A stretch of 64,000 nucleotides of DNA from CAWAPS01 sp963783945 (GCA_963783945.1 CAWAPS010000019.1:310001-374000), one strand, 5' to 3'; shown: positions 17,461 to 26,931, numbered from the stretch's first letter. The notes: a model not told the origin generated them from the sequence alone. Translations and numbers: made by a program.

Positions 17461-18415
17461 ATGAGCCCTATGAGGTACTCGGTTTCCGGCACTATGGCGC
17501 TGAGCTGGGAAGGGGTCCGCCGCGCCGGGATCGAGGCGGACGAACTCGGGTTCGACGGATTCTATGCAGCGGACCACTTGATGGGCGTGGCCGGCTTCGC
17601 CGAAGAGGACGGCGTGCTCGACGCGCTGACGCTCCTCGGCGGCCCTGGCACCCATTACGTCGCGGATCCGTCTGGGCGCGATGGTGTCGCCGATCACCTC
17701 CCGCATTCCCCCGATGCTCGCCCGGACAATGGGGAGCCTCGATGTGATCAGCGGCGGCCGCGTCGTCCTCGGCGTGGGCGCCGGATGGTCGGCCGAGGAG
17801 CACCAGACCTTCGGGATTCCTTTCCCCCCGATAGGCCGCAGGCTGCAACAACTCGAGGCGGCCTGCCGGCTGTTCAAGGAGCTGTGGGAAGCCGACGACC
17901 CGGTCGATCTCGACGGCGAGTTTCCCTTGCGTGGAGCCGCCCTGCGACCTCGGCCGGTGCAGCGGCAGGTTCCCTTGCTGGTGGCCGGGGCGTCGGACAA
18001 GACCATCGCCATCGCCGCCAGGTGGGCCGCGATGTGGCATTGCGTCGGATCGCCCGCCTACCTGGCGGAGCGGACGGCGCGCCTGCGCCAGGAGGAGGCG
18101 AACGCCGGCCGGCCCCCAGGTTCTGTCGAGGTGGTCGCACGCGTCGGTTTCGAACTCGTCGCCAACGCCATCGAGGCCCGCCAACGGCGGGAGTTTTTAC
18201 GTCAGCTCACCCTCAGTTCCGGCGGAGCTCAACGCCGTTCGTGGGTCGAGGGGGAGGACCCCAGTTCTGCTACCTACGTCGGACCCGTCGAGGGTCTACA
18301 GGACCACATTCGGGCCTACGAGGGGGCCGGGGTCAGCGAAGTGTACTTCCCATTGCCGCGCCGCCCAGAAGCGGTGCGCGAGACGGCCGCCATGGTGTTC
18401 GGCTCAGGCCGGTAA
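17461..18415 (+). pseudogene. LLM class flavin-dependent oxidoreductase split by a frameshift
   Basis: The first 59 codons (17461 to about 17637) encode an LLM N-terminus: RRAGIEADELGFDGFYAADH and GVLDALTLL. The family sequence continues one frame over with AALAPITSRIRLGAMVSPIT, then SGGRVVLGVGAGW and the barrel to 18415. One extra base in the GG at 17638-17639 explains the break; without it a 317-residue protein of normal length results. Either a recent pseudogene or a sequencing error. If intact it would be a flavin- or F420-dependent oxidoreductase like those at 3361 and 43862. It is divergent from the SDR at 16465. Confidence 0.8.
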
Positions 18416-18424
18416 GGGCTTCGC

Positions 18425-20884
18425 TCAGCCCACCACACCGCGGTTGCGCAGACCGGTTATCCGTTCTTCGGTGTAACCGAGCTCGTGCAGCACCTTCTCC
18501 GTGGCCGTGCCGCAAAGGGTTCCTGGTTTGGCCTGAGTGGCCGAGCGCGAGAAGCGCACGACCGGGGCCAGGCGAGGGTGATCCTCGAAGATGGGATGGT
18601 GGACATCGGCTATGTAGCCGCTCGCCCGCCCATACTCCTCGGCCATGAGGACGGGCTCGTTGGGCCCGGTCGCAACCACCACGCAAGCCACATCAGCCGC
18701 CGTGAGCTCGTCCTGCCAGTCCTCCTTGCCGCGGGTGCAGAACACCCCGGCGAGAACGTCACCGAGGGCGGTATCGTGGGCCTGGCGGGCGGCCGGGCTG
18801 GAGAACCTCGGGTCGGCCCTGAGGTCGGCGTAGGGCGCCAGAGCGCCGGCCAGGCGGTCCCACTCTCCGGGCTGGGGGGCAGCCAGGAACACCCAGCCGT
18901 CGGCCGCGTCATAAATGCGGTAGAGGGCGCTCGGGCCGCGCATGTCCGGCCCCGGGGTTAACCCGCCCGGGCTTCCGCGATAGTCGACCACGTGGTCGGC
19001 CATGGCGTGCGCTGTGGTCTCGAGCATGGAAGTGAACAGCTCCTGGCCGCCGGCGCCGCGCTCGCGGGCCAGCAACCCCAACAGGAGCGAAGTGGCTACA
19101 CCCAATGCGCTGAAGCCGTCGGCCTGGGCGTAGCGAGAGCTGCTCGCCCCCCTGAGCCGGTTGCTCACCTCCGTGACCTCGTCCAGGCTCATGGACGGGT
19201 CGGTTGGCGCCGCCCCGCCGAGATTCGCGGCGGCGATTCCCGCCGCCGCTCCGAACGTCGGCGCGAACGCCGGCCGGTCCCCGCACGGCCCGCCGACGCC
19301 GTAGCCGCGAGCACTGAGGCAAACCAGGTTGGGATTGATGCCAAGCAGGGTCTCGCCGTCCACGTGGTGCCGCTTGGCCACACCATCGCGGAAACCCTCT
19401 AGCACCGCGTCGACCCGAAGCGCGAGCTGGTGGACGATCTCCAGGCCCTCGGGCGTGGAGATATTCACGGCCACGCTTTCCTTGCCCTGGGTGGCCTTGG
19501 CCGCGCCGGCCTCGGGGAATCCGGCCATAGGACGGGCGGGGTCACCATCGAGTGGCTCGATCTTGATCACCCGGGCGCCCAGATCCGTCAGCAGCGTGGC
19601 GCCGTACGGAGCGGCGTAGAGGACGGCCATCTCGAGGATGGTCACACCTTCGAGCGGCAAGCGGCCCTCCGGGGGCGCAGCTGCCGCGGCGCGGGCACCC
19701 GGCCCGGTCGCCGATGAACTCCACTCCAGGCTCCCATCGCCGCCCAGGGTGGGCGCGGGTGCGCCGACCGCCGCGGGGGTACGGGCCATGCGCACCAGCG
19801 CTCCAGGCTGGCGCACAGGCCCCCTCTCGGGATCGGTGATCTCGACGATCCGTCCGCCATGGACCAACTGCGGGTGATCGAGCACTTCCGGACCACTGCG
19901 ATACAGCTCGGCGAACACGTCGTGATCGGTGGCGAAGACCTGCTCCCATTCGGCCAGCGTCTTCTCCTTGGCTGCCCCGAGCATCCGCAGCCAGAGTTCC
20001 AGCCGCTGCTCCTCGTCATCCAGTACGGGAATACCAGCCCATTTCGGGTCGGTCAGCATCCACTCCAGACCCAGGGCGCGCATCATCGCCGCGAACAGCC
20101 GGGTCGAGTTTTGAGCGAACTGCAGCCAGCGACCGTCCTTGGTCTGAGAGATCAGCAGAACAAAAATGGTGTAGCTGTTGGGAATGCCCCTCTCATTCAC
20201 CGCAGTGTCGGGGGTGTAGGCACCCGGCCAGCGCTCAGTGACCAGATACAGGAACCACATCCACGGATCGAGGGTGGCCAGAGCCTGGGCCAGATTGGTC
20301 TCGACCCGTTGGCCGTGGCCGCTGCGCTCTCGCTCGAGCAGGGCAGTCAAAATCCCGTGTAGCGCCGTCTGCGATGCCGGAAACGAGCACCACGGCACCG
20401 AAACAAACGGAGGGTGCTTCCCTGCGAACATCGACTCGAACGAGGCCTGCAATCCCAGTACAGAGGCAACGATACCTTCGTAGCCCTTTAGCCGGGCCCA
20501 CGGCCCCCGACGCCCGAAACCGGTGATCGAGGTGTAGATCAGCCCCGGGTTGTCCGCCGTGAGGTCGTCATACCCCAGACCGAGCCGGTCGGCCACGCCC
20601 GGCCGGAACGTCTCGAGAAACACGTCCGCCGACCCAGCCAGGGCCCGGACTCGCTCCACCCCTTCGGCCGTCTTCAAGTCGGCGACCAAGCTGCGCTTGC
20701 CGCGGGCCAGGAAAGGAAACGAAGCCAGGTCTCGCAGGGCGCTGCCGCCAGGCGGCTCGACCCAGATGACATCAGCGCCGAAATCGGCCAGGGTTTGGGT
20801 GGCCTGGGCCCCAACCGCGGTCGGAGACAGGTCAACGACTCTCAGCCCGTTGAGTGGACCGGCCCCATCCCCCGACCTCCCCAT
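18425..20884 (-). CDS. CaiB/BaiF class III CoA-transferase, tandem two-domain fusion
   Basis: An 819-residue protein with two complete class III CoA-transferase domains, about 1-395 and 408-819. Each opens with the family pattern (LNGLRVVDLS... and LEGVTILEMAV..APYGATLLTDLGA) and contains its own GRG/RERxG segment. Comparison with the monodomain protein at 57652 places the catalytic Asp at D589 in domain 2 (QADGFSALGV), while the equivalent in domain 1 is S167 (CSFPASQTALHGIL). Domain 1 therefore looks catalytically dead. AGGAGG precedes ATG 20884. It would transfer CoA to a carboxylic acid; the donor and acceptor are unknown. Confidence 0.9.
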   Translation of the reverse strand: MGRSGDGAGPLNGLRVVDLSPTAVGAQATQTLADFGADVIWVEPPGGSALRDLASFPFLARGKRSLVADLKTAEGVERVRALAGSADVFLETFRPGVADRLGLGYDDLTADNPGLIYTSITGFGRRGPWARLKGYEGIVASVLGLQASFESMFAGKHPPFVSVPWCSFPASQTALHGILTALLERERSGHGQRVETNLAQALATLDPWMWFLYLVTERWPGAYTPDTAVNERGIPNSYTIFVLLISQTKDGRWLQFAQNSTRLFAAMMRALGLEWMLTDPKWAGIPVLDDEEQRLELWLRMLGAAKEKTLAEWEQVFATDHDVFAELYRSGPEVLDHPQLVHGGRIVEITDPERGPVRQPGALVRMARTPAAVGAPAPTLGGDGSLEWSSSATGPGARAAAAAPPEGRLPLEGVTILEMAVLYAAPYGATLLTDLGARVIKIEPLDGDPARPMAGFPEAGAAKATQGKESVAVNISTPEGLEIVHQLALRVDAVLEGFRDGVAKRHHVDGETLLGINPNLVCLSARGYGVGGPCGDRPAFAPTFGAAAGIAAANLGGAAPTDPSMSLDEVTEVSNRLRGASSSRYAQADGFSALGVATSLLLGLLARERGAGGQELFTSMLETTAHAMADHVVDYRGSPGGLTPGPDMRGPSALYRIYDAADGWVFLAAPQPGEWDRLAGALAPYADLRADPRFSSPAARQAHDTALGDVLAGVFCTRGKEDWQDELTAADVACVVVATGPNEPVLMAEEYGRASGYIADVHHPIFEDHPRLAPVVRFSRSATQAKPGTLCGTATEKVLHELGYTEERITGLRNRGVVG

Positions 20885-21143
20885 TCACCTGCCTCCTGGC
20901 CACAGTCCAGCTCTGACCAGCGGCAACTATACGCACGGACCCAAAAATATGCAATTATTTTTTCAAAGGCTGCCGGTCCGCGCTCTCTGCGGGCGAGTCG
21001 AGCAGACCGGCGACCGGGGCGCCTCCTCTTGAACCAACGGCGGAGGCTGGGATATGGTTTGGCGAGGTTCCAGTCGGCCCTGAGGGTGTTGCTGTTCCTC
21101 AGTCGAGGTGACAAGACACGTCGGTCGATTGATCGAGGGGAGA
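20885..21143. other. divergent intergenic region with AT-rich tract
   Basis: This 259-nt spacer separates the double CoA-transferase from the SDR at 21144 and must carry both promoters. At 20935-20970 it has the AT-richest stretch in the window, including a run of six T. No gene seen. Confidence 0.5.
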
Positions 21144-22085
21144 ATGCTGATGCCCGAGATTTCCTTTGACGGTCAGGCGGTGATCGTGACAGGAGCCGGC
21201 CGCGGCCTGGGGCGGTCTCACGCCCTGGACCTTTCCCGCAGGGGGGCTGCCGTGGTCGTAAACGACATCGTCGGCAGTCTGGCCGACGGTGTGACCAAGG
21301 AAATCAACGAGGCCGGGGGCCGGGCTGTCGCGTGCCATGCCAGTGTCGCGACGGCCGAGGGAGCACAGCACGTCGTCGACACCGCGGTTCGCGAGTTCGG
21401 CCGGGTGGATGTGCTCGTCAACAACGCCGGAGTTATCCACACCGGTTATTTCAACGACCTCAGCGACGAAGATATCGACACTGTTCTCGACATCCATATT
21501 CGAGCCGCGTTCAGGACGAGCCAGCTGGTCTGGCCGATCATGACTGAACGCAACTATGGCCGCATCGTCATGACGTGCTCGGCCTCCGGCATGTTTTCCC
21601 ACCAGGGGCTCAGCAACTATGCCGCGGGCAAGGCCGCCTTGTACGGCCTCACCAAGGCGCTGGCGTTCGAGGGGATGGAGCGGGGAATCAAGGTGAACGC
21701 CATCCTGCCCATGGCCATGACCGAGGGGGCCCTGGCCTCCAACATTCCGGACATGGTGGAGATCGGCGCCCGGTACACCCGCAAGCCGGTCGAGGTGGAC
21801 GATTGGCGTTGGGGTCCCCCGACGATCTCCGCTCTCGTAACCTATCTCTCCAGCTCGGAATGCGACTACACCGGCGAGGCCTTCTCCGCGGTGCACGGTC
21901 GCTATGCAAGAGTCTTCGTCGGCGTGGCTGACGGTTGGATTGCCCCCGACGAGGCCTCGATCCGGGCCGAAAGCATTGCTGCCCACATGGGGGAGATCCG
22001 CGACCTCTCCAGCCACAGCGTCCCCATGTGGCTGTTCGAGGAGATTCGGGACGCGGACGAGCGCATCGACGAGATCACGCCGTAG
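21144..22085 (+). CDS. SDR family oxidoreductase, MFE-2/hydroxyacyl-CoA dehydrogenase type
   Basis: A 313-residue SDR with a long C-terminal extension. TGAGRGLGRSHALDL and VVNDIVGS resemble the (3R)-hydroxyacyl-CoA dehydrogenase domain of multifunctional enzyme 2; VNNAGVI, CSASGMFS and NYAAGK form the active site. The C-terminus DLSSHSVPMWLFEEIRD is shared with the paralogue at 29847-30785. ATG 21144 (after GAGGGGAGA) or ATG 21150 fits the paralogue; the ATG at 21108 does not. It probably oxidises a hydroxyacyl-CoA or related cyclic alcohol and starts a three-gene operon with the next SDR and an MBL hydrolase. Confidence 0.9.
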   Translation: MLMPEISFDGQAVIVTGAGRGLGRSHALDLSRRGAAVVVNDIVGSLADGVTKEINEAGGRAVACHASVATAEGAQHVVDTAVREFGRVDVLVNNAGVIHTGYFNDLSDEDIDTVLDIHIRAAFRTSQLVWPIMTERNYGRIVMTCSASGMFSHQGLSNYAAGKAALYGLTKALAFEGMERGIKVNAILPMAMTEGALASNIPDMVEIGARYTRKPVEVDDWRWGPPTISALVTYLSSSECDYTGEAFSAVHGRYARVFVGVADGWIAPDEASIRAESIAAHMGEIRDLSSHSVPMWLFEEIRDADERIDEITP

Positions 22086-22160
22086 GACTCGCCGGACTGG
22101 TTGGCGACGTCGAACTCTGGGGCGCTCTGCGCTCCGTACCGAGGAGCGAGGGATTTCGCC

Positions 22161-22976
22161 ATGCTCAGAGCTGACAAAAAGCGCGTCGTGGTGGTCGGAG
22201 GAGGCCAGCAGGAAGGCGTGACCATCGGCAACGGCCGGGCCATCGCCGTGCTCTTCGCCCGCCAGGGCGCCGAGGTCCTCGTCGTGGATCGTGATCTGGC
22301 GCGGGCATCCGCGACCGTCGACCACATCGTGAAGGAGGGCGGCCGGGGCCAAGCGCTCGCCGCAGACGTCGCCCAGGCTGGGGCCAGCGAGGAAATCATC
22401 AGCCACGCGGCTGACGCGCTGGGTGGCGTCGACATACTGGTCAACAACGTGGGCACGGCCCGCGGGGACAGCGATGGGGTCGCCCTCGAAAGCGACGCCT
22501 GGGACGCCATAATGTCCACCAACTTGAAGAGCACGTGGCTCACCAGCCGGGCGTGCATATCCCTGATGCGTCAGGCCGGCGGCGGGGCCATCGTCAACAT
22601 CTCCTCGATCGCAGCGATAGGAATGGGGCCCAACTTCGCTTACGGGATCTCGAAGAACGCGGTCAACGCACTCACCAGCCGGCTCGCCGGGGAAAACGCC
22701 CCGTTCAACATTCGGGTGAACGCCATCATGCCCGGCCCTATAGACACCCCCATGGGCATCGACTCGCACGTCTCGGCGAGGGGTCGGACCCGGGAAGAAC
22801 TGGTCGAGGTGAAATCCAGGACCGTTCCAATGAGGCGGCTAGGCACGGCGTGGGATATCGCCTACGCGGCATTGTTCCTGGCGTCCGACGAGGCAGGATT
22901 CATCACCGGGATCTCATTGCCCGTCGATGGCGGCCTCTCCACCATAGTAGGAGGCGGGTACACCCTGCCCCGCTGA
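22161..22976 (+). CDS. SDR family oxidoreductase with extended glycine loop
   Basis: A 271-residue SDR from ATG 22161 (an in-frame ATG at 22101 is possible but adds no family sequence). The cofactor loop is VVGGGQQEGVTIGNGRAIA, longer than the usual TGxxxGIG; a subgroup of SDRs has this extended G..G-N-G loop. VNNVGTA, NISSIA and YGISK form the active site; the C-terminus ends GGGYTLPR. It probably oxidises or reduces a cyclic or acyl intermediate. It follows the MFE-type SDR by 75 nt and precedes the MBL hydrolase by 28 nt. Confidence 0.9.
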   Translation: MLRADKKRVVVVGGGQQEGVTIGNGRAIAVLFARQGAEVLVVDRDLARASATVDHIVKEGGRGQALAADVAQAGASEEIISHAADALGGVDILVNNVGTARGDSDGVALESDAWDAIMSTNLKSTWLTSRACISLMRQAGGGAIVNISSIAAIGMGPNFAYGISKNAVNALTSRLAGENAPFNIRVNAIMPGPIDTPMGIDSHVSARGRTREELVEVKSRTVPMRRLGTAWDIAYAALFLASDEAGFITGISLPVDGGLSTIVGGGYTLPR

Positions 22977-23004
22977 CGAACGGCCTCAACCCGAAAGGGG
23001 ATCC

Positions 23005-23883
23005 ATGAGCGGCAACCTGCAATGGAAGATCGGCGAAATCACCATAACCAGGGTCGAGGAGCGGATCATGGCCCTACCGGCAGATTACCTGCTGCCCCGG
23101 GCCTCGTCTGAAGGGCTGGAGCGGCACTCGCGCTGGATGAAACCCTGGGCGATCGACGACGAAGGACAGCTGACGATTTCGATCCACTCCTTCGGCATCG
23201 AAGAGGGCGGTCGCAAGATCGTGGTCGACACCTGCTTTGGACCGGGACCCCTGCCCGAGGGCACAGAGGCCCTCAGCAACGACGGGTCGTTCCTCGTTGA
23301 GCTGGCGGACGCGGGCTTCGGACGGGACACAGTGGACGTGGTGATCTGCACCCACCTGCATGTCGATCACGTGGGATGGAACACCCTGGTCGAGGACGGC
23401 AGGCGCGTGCCTACTTTTCCAAACGCCCGCTACGTGTTTTCCCGATCGGAATACGAGCATTGGCAGGCTGCTTCGGAGGAAGAGCGGATGGCGTCCGGCG
23501 TGGTCATGTTCGACAACGCGGTCACCCCTCTCGTCGATTTCGGCGTCTTGGAGCTAGTGGACACTGACCATCGCCTGAGCGACGCGATCGAGTTCGTGCC
23601 CACACCTGGTCACTCGCCCGGCCACTTCTCGCTACGCGTGAGCTCCCAGGGAGAGAGGGCGTTCATCACCGGGGACTGCGCCCACAGCCCCATCGGGTTC
23701 GCCGAGCCCGAGTGGTACGCCATGAATGACACCGACCGCGACGCGTCGTGCTCGACCCGACGGCGTCTGGTGGGCGAGCTTGCCGATACCCCCGTTCTCA
23801 TCATCGGCACGCACTTTCCACCGCCTACCGCCGGTCATCTCGTCTCCACGGGTGACGGCGTGTGGTTCCGACCACTCGGCTGA
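23005..23883 (+). CDS. MBL-fold metallo-hydrolase
   Basis: A 292-residue metallo-beta-lactamase-fold hydrolase. THLHVDHVG gives H117, H119, D121 and H122; PTPGHSPGH contains the next metal His, FITGDCAHSP the bridging Asp, and GTHFPPPT the last His. The fold and size match the AiiA/quorum-quenching-lactonase-like and alkyl-hydrolase group, which hydrolyse lactones or thioesters. In this context opening a lactone or CoA ester is more likely than antibiotic resistance. An AAAGGGG site precedes ATG 23005. Third gene of the 21-24 kb operon. Confidence 0.92.
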   Translation: MSGNLQWKIGEITITRVEERIMALPADYLLPRASSEGLERHSRWMKPWAIDDEGQLTISIHSFGIEEGGRKIVVDTCFGPGPLPEGTEALSNDGSFLVELADAGFGRDTVDVVICTHLHVDHVGWNTLVEDGRRVPTFPNARYVFSRSEYEHWQAASEEERMASGVVMFDNAVTPLVDFGVLELVDTDHRLSDAIEFVPTPGHSPGHFSLRVSSQGERAFITGDCAHSPIGFAEPEWYAMNDTDRDASCSTRRRLVGELADTPVLIIGTHFPPPTAGHLVSTGDGVWFRPLG

Positions 23884-23919
23884 GCGGCCACCGCGGCCGC
23901 GGGCAATTCTGCGAAGCGG

Positions 23920-24630
23920 TTAAGCAAGCTCGAGAAGCATGGCCGCTGTGGCCTCGGGCTCGGTGATCATCAGGTCGTGGCCGGTGTCGATCTCCCAGAC
24001 CCGATCGGCGTCCAGGGCCTCTGCCCTGGTCTCCGGCGGCTTCATCTTCAACGTTGGCGTGCAGTTGATGCTGGCCCGCGGCAGCCGTCTCACCGCTCCC
24101 TCATGGGCCAGCCGGATCGGCTGGGAAAAGCACTTCCACGGGTGGGGGGTGAGCTTCGCGGTCATCCAGGCGTTCTGCTCCGGGTCGGTCACGCCCAGGT
24201 TGACGTTCGACTTCGACTCCGGCCCCAGCACGACTTCGACGCCGTTGATGGTACGCACCTCTTCGTAGGCCCGGGAAATGACCGGAGCCCGGTCGACCAG
24301 AGACTCGCCGTCTTTCGGTGTGGACGCGTCGAGGAACACCAGCCAGCCGATGCGATCGAGGGCACGGTCAGCAACCCCGGTGATCACCATGCCTCCATAG
24401 CTGTGACCAACCAGGATCACGTCGCGCAGATCCTCGTACTTCAGGACCTGGACCACATCCTCGATCTGCATATCGAGGTCCACGTCAGCGCTCAGGAGAT
24501 GCGATCGCTCACCCAGACCGGTGAGGGTCGGGGTGTAAACGTCGTGGCCGGAGTCGCGGAGGATCCGAGCCACCCGCTGGTAGCACCAACCCCCGTGCCC
24601 GCCGCCATGCACCAACACGTAAGTGGCCAT
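23920..24630 (-). CDS. alpha/beta hydrolase, esterase/hydroxynitrile-lyase-like
   Basis: A 236-residue hydrolase. VLVHGGGHGGWCY opens the fold, S77 in GHSYGG is the nucleophile, and IDTGHDLMITEP carries the His. The C-terminal cap and TLTGLGERSHL match the esterase EstC/pyrethroid-hydrolase-like group, relatives of plant hydroxynitrile lyases. GGGAGGG lies 4 nt before ATG 24630; the reading frame stays open a further 142 codons upstream, but that part is antisense to the TIM-barrel gene and is not coding. Substrate unknown. Confidence 0.9.
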   Translation of the reverse strand: MATYVLVHGGGHGGWCYQRVARILRDSGHDVYTPTLTGLGERSHLLSADVDLDMQIEDVVQVLKYEDLRDVILVGHSYGGMVITGVADRALDRIGWLVFLDASTPKDGESLVDRAPVISRAYEEVRTINGVEVVLGPESKSNVNLGVTDPEQNAWMTAKLTPHPWKCFSQPIRLAHEGAVRRLPRASINCTPTLKMKPPETRAEALDADRVWEIDTGHDLMITEPEATAAMLLELA

Positions 24631-24718
24631 GTACCCTCCCTCGCCCGATCGTTGCCAAAGATAATAGAGCGAACTACCGCCAACCCCCCGCCGCCTGCGC
24701 CGCTCGCGCCTGCCTCCA

Positions 24719-24724
24719 TAGACT
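24719..24724 (+). promoter_or_regulatory. -10 element TAGACT of a leaderless promoter
   Basis: TAGACT is separated by exactly 6 nt from ATG 24731 and no Shine-Dalgarno precedes that start. Confidence 0.5.
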
Positions 24725-24730
24725 AGGCCC

Positions 24731-25597
24731 ATGCCTGTAGTCGTCCCCGACATCGGTCTGGCCTGCGCCAATTTGATGGAGGCGAGCCTGCCCGCTTTCA
24801 TCGACGCGGCGGACCACGCGGGATTCCGGCGGATAACGGCTCGGCCCAAAGCGTTCGCTGAAGCCCTCGACGCCGGCTGGACCGAAGCCACGCTCCAGCG
24901 CCGCCTCGTCGCCGCCGGCATCACCGTCACCATGGTCGACGCCCTGACCACCTCCCTGCCCGACGTGCCGACAGCGGCCGACCTCGACCCCGAGGTCAGG
25001 GCCCGGGTCCCAACCGACGTGCTGGATCCCCCGGATGAGGCGATGTGCTTCCGCACGGCCGCCGGGCTCGGGGCGTCAATCGTGAACGTGACGCACTACC
25101 TGGGGCCGCCGCTTCCTGTAAACGTACTGGCCGATGCGGTCGCCGGCATCTGTCGCCGGGCCGCCCCGCTCGGCCTGCGGATCTGCCTCGAATTCTTTCC
25201 TAACAGCGGGCTGCGGGACCTGCCGTTCACGCAGTCCGTCATCGAGGCTTCCGGCGAGACGAACGCCGCGCTGCTCCTCGACGTGTTCCACCTCGACCGT
25301 TCCGGCGGCACCATCGACGACATCCTCCGGTTGCCGGCCGGGGCGATCGCCGGGATCCAGCTGAGCGACCGGACACCACCGGCTCGCGAAGGGCCCTACG
25401 TCCCCATGACCGGCCGGCAGCTCCCGGGAGAGGGCCGGCTACCGCTGCGCGATCTGATCGAGGCGGCTCTGGAGAACAGCCCGGACGCCACCATCGACAT
25501 AGAGGTGCTCAACGACGAGCTACGAAGCCTGCCGTGGGACGAAGCGGCAGCCCGGCTGGCTGCGGCGGCCAGCAGTTGGCGAGAAAGCCTCCGCTGA
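24731..25597 (+). CDS. sugar phosphate isomerase/epimerase-like TIM barrel
   Basis: A 288-residue AP-endonuclease-2-type TIM barrel. Metal-site candidates are the Glu in LRICLEFFPN, the Asp/His in LLLDVFHLDRSGG, and Asp/Glu in IQLSDRTPP and ATIDIEVLND. Family members isomerise or epimerise sugars and keto acids with a divalent metal; many in catabolic clusters have unknown substrates. The start is leaderless-like. The P450 gene follows after 32 nt on the same strand. Two further proteins of the same superfamily occur at 34617 and 52496 but are clearly divergent from this one. Confidence 0.88.
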   Translation: MPVVVPDIGLACANLMEASLPAFIDAADHAGFRRITARPKAFAEALDAGWTEATLQRRLVAAGITVTMVDALTTSLPDVPTAADLDPEVRARVPTDVLDPPDEAMCFRTAAGLGASIVNVTHYLGPPLPVNVLADAVAGICRRAAPLGLRICLEFFPNSGLRDLPFTQSVIEASGETNAALLLDVFHLDRSGGTIDDILRLPAGAIAGIQLSDRTPPAREGPYVPMTGRQLPGEGRLPLRDLIEAALENSPDATIDIEVLNDELRSLPWDEAAARLAAAASSWRESLR

Positions 25598-25629
25598 CAA
25601 GCCGGCAGCCGGAACGACAAGGGGGAAAT

Positions 25630-26841
25630 GTGAGCGAACCAACAGAATACGCCAGCCGTTCGAATCGTGACGCGATCACCGCCGGGCAACCCGATCTCGA
25701 CGCCCCGCAGGCCGGTTATCTGGCAGCCGTCCTGGGGGGCGGGTACGTCGACGTCGAAGCGGGTCTCGCTTTCTCGTTCGGGCGCGCCGACACCGAGTAC
25801 GTGGTGAGAAATCACGACAAATTCTCGAACGGTTCTTACCTTGACCTCGGCAACGTCCGTCCGATCATTCCGATCAATATCGACCCGCCCGAGCACACCA
25901 AATATCGCAAGCTACTGGATCCTTTGTTCTCGGCCAAGCGGATGGAGGCCCAGGAGGAGGACATTGCCTGCCGGGTGAACGCCTACATCGACACCTTCAT
26001 CGACCGCGGCCAATGCAACTTCACCCGGCAGTTCGCCGATCCCTTCCCGTCGTCGGTCTTTCTCGGGCTCATGGGCCGGCCCGAGGACGAGCTGGCGATT
26101 TTCCTCGATATGCGGGACCGGATTCACCATCCCGATCGGATCGATCCCGACGCGGCGGTCGACACCGAGGTGAAATCACGGGTGATCAACGCAGGCGGGC
26201 AAAAGGTCTACGAATACTTCGGGCGCCTGGTCGACGAACGGACCGCCCGGCCGACCGACGACATCATCACCCGCTTCGTCACCGCAGAGGTGGGCGGTGA
26301 CAGGCTCTCGCGGGAGGACATCCTCGACATCTGCTACATGCTGCTGATAGGCGGCCTGGACACCGTCACGGATGCGCTCACGTGCGCCTACGCCTTCCTC
26401 GCTCAGCATCCTGAGCACCGCAGATTGATCACCGAGGACCCAACGGTGATCCCTACCGCGGTCGAGGAGCTGCTCCGGTGGGAATCACCGGCATCGGTCG
26501 GGGCGCCTCGCATCACCCGATGCCCGGTCGACCTGCCGAGCGGCGCTCACGTCGACGCCGGCCAGGTGATCGTCCCTCATTGGGGCGGGGCCAACATCGA
26601 CCCGGCAGCCGTCGAGGATCCCATGAACGTGCGGTTCGATCGAGTCAAGAACCAGCACTTCGCGTTCGGCAACGGCGTCCACAAATGCCTCGGCCAGCAT
26701 CTGGCCCGCCGCGAGCTCCGGGTGGCGCTGCGGGAGTGGCACCGGCGCATCCCGGAATACCGGGTCAAGCCGGGCCACGAGAAGCTCGATTACCCGCCCG
26801 GCCTCCGGCATGTCAGGAACCTGATGCTCAGCTGGGAGTAA
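25630..26841 (+). CDS. cytochrome P450
   Basis: A complete 403-residue P450. Heme loop FGNGVHKCLG with axial C353; I-helix LLIGGLDTVTDALT (GLDT acid-Thr pair); K-helix EELLRW. The conserved IDPPEHTKYRKLLDPLF of bacterial P450s is intact. The start is GTG 25630 behind GGGGGAAA. It shares an apparent operon with the TIM-barrel protein. It differs substantially from the P450 at 10400-11638, so it is a separate family member and not a duplicate. No ferredoxin is adjacent; the nearest is at 10160. Confidence 0.95.
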   Translation: MSEPTEYASRSNRDAITAGQPDLDAPQAGYLAAVLGGGYVDVEAGLAFSFGRADTEYVVRNHDKFSNGSYLDLGNVRPIIPINIDPPEHTKYRKLLDPLFSAKRMEAQEEDIACRVNAYIDTFIDRGQCNFTRQFADPFPSSVFLGLMGRPEDELAIFLDMRDRIHHPDRIDPDAAVDTEVKSRVINAGGQKVYEYFGRLVDERTARPTDDIITRFVTAEVGGDRLSREDILDICYMLLIGGLDTVTDALTCAYAFLAQHPEHRRLITEDPTVIPTAVEELLRWESPASVGAPRITRCPVDLPSGAHVDAGQVIVPHWGGANIDPAAVEDPMNVRFDRVKNQHFAFGNGVHKCLGQHLARRELRVALREWHRRIPEYRVKPGHEKLDYPPGLRHVRNLMLSWE

Positions 26842-26896
26842 CACCTTGGGGCGCCCGCCCGATGGATCGACGGCCCACTGGTACTCCAGGTACTAC

Positions 26897-26925
26897 TGGA
26901 AATTTCCATTCCGTAGCTATATAGT
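26897..26925 (+). promoter_or_regulatory. marR promoter with palindrome in the -35 region
   Basis: The perfect 12-bp palindrome TGGAAATTTCCA (26897-26908) covers the -35 position; TATAGT (26920-26925) is a good -10 with 6 nt to ATG 26932. A MarR dimer bound to the palindrome would block transcription of its own leaderless operon. Confidence 0.6.
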
Positions 26926-26931
26926 TCATGG

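Noticed and set aside
18416..18648. Plus-strand extension of the first LLM frame to 18648
   Set aside because: After 17637 that frame becomes Arg/Pro-rich nonsense, while the real LLM sequence continues in the other frame to 18415.
21099..22769. A 556-codon open frame on the minus strand across the SDR genes at 21-23 kb
   Set aside because: It is antisense to two clear SDRs, has no family motif, and its His/Asp/Val/Gly-rich composition is typical of the complementary strand of GC-rich genes.
24631..25056. N-terminal extension of 142 codons for the hydrolase at 23920-24630
   Set aside because: The extension is antisense to the TIM-barrel gene, whereas ATG 24630 has a strong ribosome binding site and gives the exact family start.
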